Source of the DNA: Microplitis mediator
Lineage: Eukaryota; Arthropoda; Insecta; Hymenoptera; Braconidae
NCBI RefSeq assembly: GCF_029852145.1
Contig: NC_079974.1
Span: 868,001 to 932,000, forward strand
Direction: 5' to 3'
Length of the DNA: 64,000 nucleotides
Numbering within the stretch: the stretch's first letter is position 1; each line of letters begins with the position of its first letter. Position numbers and translations under genes: made by a program. Below are positions 47,401 through 56,400 of the stretch, one piece after another. The notes under the pieces were generated by a model. The model made no database searches and was not told where the DNA came from. It worked only from the letters and a program-made list of their open reading frames with translations.

Positions 47401-50400
47401 ACAAATTTTTATTAGAGACTCGAAAAAAAAAAATAGTCGTTTTTTTTTGGGCCACCCTAGTAGACATGATATTTTATTATTTTTTTTTTAGCGTGTACAA
47501 AAAAATGATTTGGGTGATGTTGTAGTACTCGACGCTGACAACAACAAAATAGAATCACCATTTCAGGATTTAGAATCATTACCTCAAGATGTTATTAATA
47601 ATTTGAGAAAAGCTTTACGCAATAGACCGGCTCTTCTTGGCGATGGAGTGTCTAGAGCGTTTCTACGTGCACTGGTACAACTTACTGCTGGTTATCGAGA
47701 AGCACTGACACTTCAACAAGGCGAACGTATTACGTTTGATCAAAATGCCTTTGTTGAGAGTCGGCCATATTCAATGCAGCCATTTTTACGGAAAATGTTA
47801 GAGTTGCAAATTTTTCAACAAGTAAGTTGGGCTCTGTCCCGGACCCCGCATAATATTTTTATATAAATTTTAACATATATCTGTTGTTGCACAGAAAAAA
47901 AATTAACTTGGTTCAAGTAAATTATTTTCTTAAAAATATCATTCTTGTTTCAAAACATCTAAACTTTTTAATTCAAAAAAAGTTCAATTTTGAATAAATA
48001 AATTATTACTCTTCGATGGAGAATAAAAATTTTTCTTTCAAAAATTTAACTCTTGAAAGAAGCATTTTTTATTTTCAAACAAGATGCATATTTGTTTCTC
48101 CCAATAATTTTTTTCTCTTGGTTTGAGGCCGATAATATTGACTCAGGATGATACCGACTTAGTTTGAGTATGGCGCATTTTTTGAATCAGGATGTTATTT
48201 TACTCGATTCAGAAATATACAAATATATTTTTTAAAATTATTAATCAGTTTATTACTACAATAGTTACTCATACTAATTTTTGATTTGGAAGTTTAATGC
48301 ATATTTTTATTTAAAAAAAAATTTATTTATACTAAAAATTTAAATAATATTTTTGTTTAATGACCACATTTTCAATAATAGAAAATTTGAGGTTACCCAG
48401 TAAATAAGCATTGACAATTAAATACATTTACTGTAAAAATCTTTAAAGTTTGAACACAGTAATTATTTACTACTTTAGGTATTATGATAACGAAATTTGT
48501 TCATATTTATATATACATTAAACTAAAATAATTATCAACGGCAAGATTTACGTTTTGATGTTCAAATTGTGAACTTACAATTCAAAACTAACTACAACTA
48601 ACCGAGAAAAACAAGCAAATACGCTGTACTCATCGAAGCGCCATCTGGCGTAAAAATTTTTACTTCACCCAAGTAAATCTGTTACTTGGTTTGAGAGTTA
48701 GATTTATTGTGTGAAAAAAATGTACTTTTGAACCGAGCATATACAAATCTTGATTTAAGAATCCTGAAACTCTTTGAGCCAAGAAATAAATTCTTGAAGC
48801 AAAAAAATGAAATTTTTCAAACTAGTATTCTTGGTTCAAGTGAATCAAGTCAACTTTTTTTTCTGTGCACTTACACATCAACTACATCATCTTAACACCG
48901 CATTAAGGGGACCACTAGTGTGAGATTTTAAAAGATCATTTTTTTTTACATATTTTGATAGTCTATATCTTCAAAAATAAGATACCAAAATTTCTAGTGC
49001 ATATCTCGAATAGTTTTTTTGAGTTACAGCCATCGGAAGAGCAGTCGCTTATCGGATCTCGAAATTCATTTTTCAAAATTGCTGCAGTTATAACTCGAAG
49101 ACAAATCATCCGATCTATTTGATTCGAATTGCAGCTTCTTTTTTATATCTTTCTACGTACCATGAACCTCCAATTTTTCGATCGAATCAAAATTGTAATT
49201 TTGGCAGGCGAAAAATCATCGAATTTTCGCGCAAAATTTGAATTTTTTTTTTTATCCGCCATTTTCTTAAATTTAAATTTTTTTTAGCCAGAAGGTCATG
49301 CTACGGGAAATACCTTCTAGTTAAATAAATTTTTTGGTTTTTTTTATTTCCGGTACTGTGAAGGTCGCTATCACTGCAGTGGGGGAACTTTTTTCGGAGC
49401 TTTGGGAGAGTGAATAACTCGCTGAATTTTGAATTTTTTGGTCCAAAAATTTATCTTGTATTCATCATAAATCCACAAATATATCCTTAAAACATTAAAA
49501 CATTTCGCGCAATAGTTTTCTTTAAAAAAATTCCCAAAAATCATCTTTTTTTAGACGATCACACTAGTGGTCCTCCTTAATAAAAATTTCGTGAGCAATC
49601 GACAACTTACCGCACTTGTTGCACAATATTCTATTAAAATAAATATTTTAATATAATAATTACCCTGATTAAGAACTCCGATTGAATCCGATTGGAAAAT
49701 TCTAATCGGATTTAGTCGAAAAGTTCTGAACGAATCCGATTAAAAGTTAATCGGAAAATAGTTGAAAGAAAATTTTAATTTTCCGATAAAAATATTTCTA
49801 TTGGATTAGATCCTCAATCGGATTTAATCGTAGTCTTTAATCAGGAAAATAAATTAATTAATAATTAAATAGTTTATAGAGGAAAGACTGCATATGCTCA
49901 ATTCCGGCCTTGGATTTTCTGATGAATTTGAAATGGAAGCTTGTAATTATTCAGATAAATCTAGTAGTAAAATAATCCAACAATATCGGGAGTGGACAAC
50001 TACCATGAAAAAAGAAGGATCGGCCTTTTTTCGCAGTGTTAAAGATAAAGCAAATCCGGCTGTTAAATATGCCGTTAAATCAGTTAAAGATAAAGGGAAA
50101 AATATGAAGACTGTTTACAAAGGCTTGAAATGGAAAAGTAATTTTATAATTTTATAAATTCATTTGTCAATTTTATTTTATTTTGAATTATGAATTATGA
50201 TTTAGATCATTCGCGAGGAAATGAAAACAGTATTCGTTTTCATCAGCCTCGCTCAGCTCCTAGCTCACCAACGTCTGATAGAAAGCTTAATATATTTGGC
50301 TCTGGTTTTAAATCACCAAGTGGATTTACCGCAACCACTAGTTACCGAAAAGAACTGCGACTGCGTAACAGCAACATTCCCGATACAAGGTATTATGCCA

Positions 50401-53400
50401 TTTTCTTTATTATTATCAATTAATTGATTAATAAAATTTTATGCATCGAGTGTTGGTTTGGCGGCACGAACGAAAAAAAATTTGTAAAAATTGTGACATA
50501 TTGTGTAGCATATTGTGTGGATCGTTTCTGACACACAGATTGTGTTGATTTCAACACAATATCTTCTACTGTGGATTAGGGTGGGCCGAAAATCCGCTTT
50601 TTTTTAATTTTCACTATTAATACCAAAAATATTTTTCTTTGTACAAAAAAAAATTTTTTCGGAAAACAAAAAAAATTTTAGGTCGATATCTTGGGCTCGC
50701 CAAATCCCGCTAAAGTTACAAGTTGTTTAAAATTTTTTTTCCAACTTATTTTGATCGGAAATTTAATTCTCTACAAAAAAAGTTCTATAATAAAATTACG
50801 TAAAGTTGATAGTTACTGAGATAATTGCAATTTTGCTTTAAAAAATGAAATTTTCCAAGATATTATTACTTTTTCAGGGTAAAAAATAAATTTTATCATA
50901 AAAATTTCATAGGAAATTCAATTTTCTACAAAACAGACCTAATAAAAATTTATTCAAAGTTTATAGTTACAAAGATAATAGCGATTCTTGATGAAAGCCG
51001 CCAAATAACGAGAAATGTGACTATCTAAACATAAAACTGCTACACGGAAAGAAAATTATGGCAGCGGTTCCCATAATTTTGTGAAATTTTTTCCTATACC
51101 ATCATAGGAATTACGACCATAAATTATGGGAGCGGTTCCTATAATTATAGGAATGTTTCCCATAATTATAGGAATAGTTCCTATAATTATGGGAATGATA
51201 CCCATAACACTATAGGAATGGTTCCTATAATTTATAGGAATACTTTCTATAATATTATGGGAATCATTCCTATAATATTATGGGAATGGTTCCCATATTA
51301 TTATGAAAAAATTAATTTAAAGAAGTGCGGTAATCACTTCTACAATACACAGAAATATTATTAAACATAAAAACAAAAATTCAAACATTGAAAAAAAAAA
51401 TCGTATTTGGCAAAAAAACATTAAAATTTTTAACAAAAATTTTTTGTCAGCACAAAACATTCAAGAAAATTCAAATTTTGGGAAATTTCTACACTATTGT
51501 GCAAAAAAAAAATTTTATGATATTATAGGGATGGTTCCCATAACATTATGGGAATAGTTCCTATAATATTATGGGAATAGTTCCTATAATATTATAGGAA
51601 TAGTTCCTATACTATTATGGGAATGGTTCCCATATTATTATGAAAAAATTAATTTAAAGAAGTGCAGTAATCACTTCTACAATACACAGAAATATTATTA
51701 AACATAAAAACAAAAATTCAAACATTGAAAAAAAAAATCGTATTTGGCAAAAAAACATTACAATTTTTAGCAAAAATTTTTTGTCAGCACGAAACATTCA
51801 AGAAAATTCAAATTTTGGGAAATTTCTACACTATTGTGCAAAAAAAAAATTTTATGATATTATAGGGATGGTTCCCATAACATTATGGGAATAGTTCCCA
51901 TAATATTATAGGAATAGTTCTTATACCAATATGGGAACTATTCTCATACTATTATGGGAATGGTTCCCATAATATATGGGAACCATCCCTATAGTAGTAT
52001 AGGTACTATTCCCATACCATTATGGGAACCATTCCCATAATGCATAGCAAAACTTCCCATAATTTTCTTTCCATGTAGTTTCTGATTAACTATAAATTTC
52101 AAGTTTCTACCAAAAGGCCAATTTTGTAAGAAATTTGATTTTCCATGAAATTTATATGATAAAATTCATATTTTACCCTGAAAAAGTGACAATATCTTGA
52201 AAAATTATATTTTTTAGAACAAAATTGCAATTATCTCAGTAACTATCAACTTTACGTAATTTTATTATAGTTCCTTTTTTGTAGAGAACTAAATTTCCGA
52301 TAAAAATAAGTTGGAAAAAAAATTTTGAACAACTTCTAACTTTAGCGGGATTTGGCGAGCCCAAGATACCGACCTAAAATTTTTTTTCTTTTCCGAAAAA
52401 TTTTTTTTTGTACAAAGAAAAATATTGTTGGTATTAATAATGAAAATTCAAAAAAAGCGTATTTTCGGCCCACCCTAGTGTGGAATTCGATTGTAGCTTT
52501 TATTTTATTATTCAATTTTTTTACTGGCTTTTATTTCCTTATTAATTTTATGTAAAAAAAAAATTAGTAGGAAACAGTACTCCCCATTGAACCCAAGTTC
52601 ACCAGAAGAATCAGACTCTCTTCCAGAACGATTGAATATAGACTTGATGAATGAACTTCAAGATGTGATATTTCCAAATACACCAGCAGTAGATAGAACG
52701 GTAAGTTTTAAACATTCAAAAATTTATTTATTCGGAATATTGGCTGAGTTTGTTTTTTGTTGATGCTTATATAATATGTCCATTTCATATATAAACACCA
52801 TAAATATTTTGTTCATAGTTTTTACACGTTTTAAAAGAATTGATGTTATACTAGAATTGAGTGTATCTTATGCATCAACTTGCAGTTGAAACCAGTGCGC
52901 AGTTTAGACAGTTTACGACCTGCATGGAGTGGGCGCTTGAGGCACGGCTCACCTCCCTCTGTACCTTCCAATGACACCCTACCAAACCAAAATTATCAAT
53001 CTGCTCCTCTATCATTTAAATCATCTAATAATATTGTTTCTAACGTAAAACAGACGAAGGATTCACACGATAACCAGATCACGAAAATTAAAATTATAAA
53101 TCCTCCCGTACTTTTCACTCAAAAAAAAATTGAAAAAATAGTCGGTAACAATTCAGATAAAAAAAATAACCAGTTGATAAATTTGACTGATCCTTTTGTT
53201 AACGTTGATGAAAAATTACGACCGAGTAAAGAATTAAATTCTAATAATCCTTTTGCGAATGATGTTAATGAAAAGCAATGTGATCCTTTCGACACATCTC
53301 CAATGCAAACTGCTCTTAGTGGTTCTTTTAGTGACCCTATCACACATAACCCATTAAGAAAGAACTATTCCTCTTTAAATAAAGAATTGTCCTCATGCTC

Positions 53401-56400
53401 TGCACATTCAAAGGTAAACACTATCATTTATTTTTTTTTTGCACATTTATTTTCTGCTTTTAACTACAGTGTTTTCTGCTCATTTTAATTACTTGAACAT
53501 TTTGTGACTAAAATCAAAGTTTAATTTTAAATGAACGTTTTTATTTTCATAATTTATGAGCTTTACTTTATAAACTTTAGTTCCCCTTGAGGAAATAAGC
53601 ATCTAAGTTCAGTATGATCAAGTAATATTTACGTAAAAAATTTTAAAAATTCACTGGGCAGTTCGAATCATAAATTTAGAGCTTCGTAGAATTAGAAAAT
53701 GATTTTGAACATGAATGTAAAAAATGTACACGGAAATAATTTTTGTATGAATAATGCCATCCCTGATTAAAAAACTGAATTCGATCGAATTAAACAGAAT
53801 TAAATTTTTAATTCAGATAAATTCTGTTAATTCGGTACCTAACTTAAAAATTAACTCTGTCTAATTCAGCAGGAAAACCAGAATCTGTCCAAATTTAAAC
53901 GAATTTAAATAATTTTATTCGGTTTAATTCTGATTAATTCGAAAATAATTCTTCAATTTCTGGTTCTGAATCCGAATTAAACTGAATTTGAAATTTTTAA
54001 ATCGGTTTTATTCTGTTTAATTCAAATTCAAATTTTCAATTCAGTTGAATTCTGTTTTGCAGAATTCGACAGAATATATTAGTCTAAACGCGATTTAAAA
54101 CAGACTAAATATCATACAAAAATAAGTCTGATATTAGCCTGGATAAGGAATAGTACGGGCAAAAACAGATTAAATTCTTATATAAAATAAATACGATTTA
54201 TAAACTTGAATTAAAGGAAAAATATTTGAATTTATCATTTATTTTAAAACAGATCTAATTTTTTGACCCGGGAAACTAAAACTAAAAATTATTAATGATT
54301 TGAATTACTCGATTCTAATTTCGAATCAAATCGTAATACTCCATTCGATTCGATCGAAACACGATTCGCACATTCCTAATTATACTTTACATAATTTTGA
54401 ATTCTAATAAAAAGTTTAAGTTAATTTATATAACAGGAGTTATCAGATTTTTTCGGCTGAGTTCTTTTCGGAAACAAAATCTATAAATACAAACTACAAA
54501 CTACATTAATGCACTACTGTCTAATCTAGTGACTTGAAATTATTATTTGATCAAATTGAATTTACTTCAGCTTATATCAATGAGAACTAATGTCGTGTTA
54601 TGCTGCTTGTTCTGGGCTGCTCAAAGTAGAGCCGATTAATACCTATAGAGGCACTTCATAAAATACGTTTGAATTTATGAGGGATGGGGGGGGGGGGTAA
54701 AGGTGTCATTTTTAAGAACTCTGAATTAAGAGTTCTTTAAGACTCCATAAATAAGACGTCAGTTTTGTGACGTCTAAATATATTCTTCTTTTAACTTCTT
54801 TATGAAATCAAAATTAGGAGCTCTTGAAGACGTCACAGTAAATTCATACTGAAGTCTTATTTGCGAAGTCAGAAAAAAGAACTCTTTTTAAAGACGTCTT
54901 ATTAAGTTCGCTAGGTGGCTCATTTGACATCTTGAGAACTTCTTAAAGACTCCTTTATGATGTTGATGAGACGTCCAAATCATAAATAGAAACTCATTCA
55001 GAACTCATCAAGACGTCATTTTGCTAATCGGGAAAGGAACAGAAAAATTTTAGAAATTTCTTAGTGATTTTCGCAAGGCTGGAACTTCGTGAAAAATAAT
55101 CGTATCGAGATTCGAAAAAAAGCATTTTGCAGCTTAACATCTCTAGTTTCGGCGCATTTTGATCAAATTTTTCTAAGAGCTGCGGCTATTGCGCAAACAT
55201 GAGAAATATCGCGAGACAAAAATTTTCGAAATTTTTTGTTTTCTTTGAGAGTCCACGGGCTGTGGAAATTTTTTTCAGCTAAGCCAATGCATAGGTCGGT
55301 TAGTAAATTTATTCAGCTTTCGACGATAACTTGTCGCTGAGAGATCAGCCTTCAAACGGAAAATGATTCTTTTGGGTTTGATCATCGATATTTCAAGTAC
55401 TAATGATCGCACAGTAAATTAGAGGGCAGCGTATGTGCTTTTTAAGGTCTACGGGGCCGGGAAAAATTTTTTCAAAAAACGAATTCATGCTTCGTTTAGG
55501 AAATTTATTCAGCTACAATTTGCTTTTTTTTTGTTTCTCTGTACGACAATTTGCTGCTGAGATATCAGCCTTCAAATAAAAAAGGATCCTTTTGTCTTTG
55601 ATTATTGATATCTCAGCAAATAATGGCCGCACAGTAATTTAAAGGGCAGTTTAAAAAACTTGAATAAATTCCTTACAAGCTCCATTCTCGATTTTTTCAA
55701 AAAAAAATTTTTTTCATTCTTGATATCCATTTGAAAAACCCACAAAAAATGGCCATTTTCTGATTTTTTGGTCAACTCATCGCTACTCTGCAAATATTGA
55801 TAAAAAAAATAATGTTGCCAGTTTTTAAATGTCGATACGATTACTTTTAACGAAGTTACAGCCTTGCGAAAATCACTAAAAAATTTCTAAAATTTTTCTG
55901 TTCCTTTCATTTATGGCATGGGTGTACTAATGTATCATGTACGGGGTGGGACCTATTATTTGTGACGCAATATTGATAGGGGGGTTGCAGAAAATGTGAC
56001 ACAGCGTGACGAAGGGAGTGGAGGGGAGGGAGTCTAAAAAGGTCAAATTTCGCGTAACGTAATTTATGAACTGCCCCATACTTGCGCTGAAAGTTTAAAT
56101 TCCTGCCGTGTTTAGAGTGAAGAGAGTCGTTCTTTTACTTGATGAGAAAACAAATGATAAAAATTTGCACTTGCGCAATTCTTCCCATAACCAGGGCAAT
56201 AGTATATTAGACACCTAGGGAGGAAAGTAAGACATCTCAACCTACGTGTATAATTGCCTACCAAACCGAAGGCGAGGATAGCAAACACGCGGATTGTGAC
56301 GTTCTACCTTCCTCCGTGGTGTGTTTACAATTTTTCACCAGATCTGCACCCAAAAGTTTGAATTCTTGCCTGTGGGAAGAATGGCGCATGCGTTAATTTC

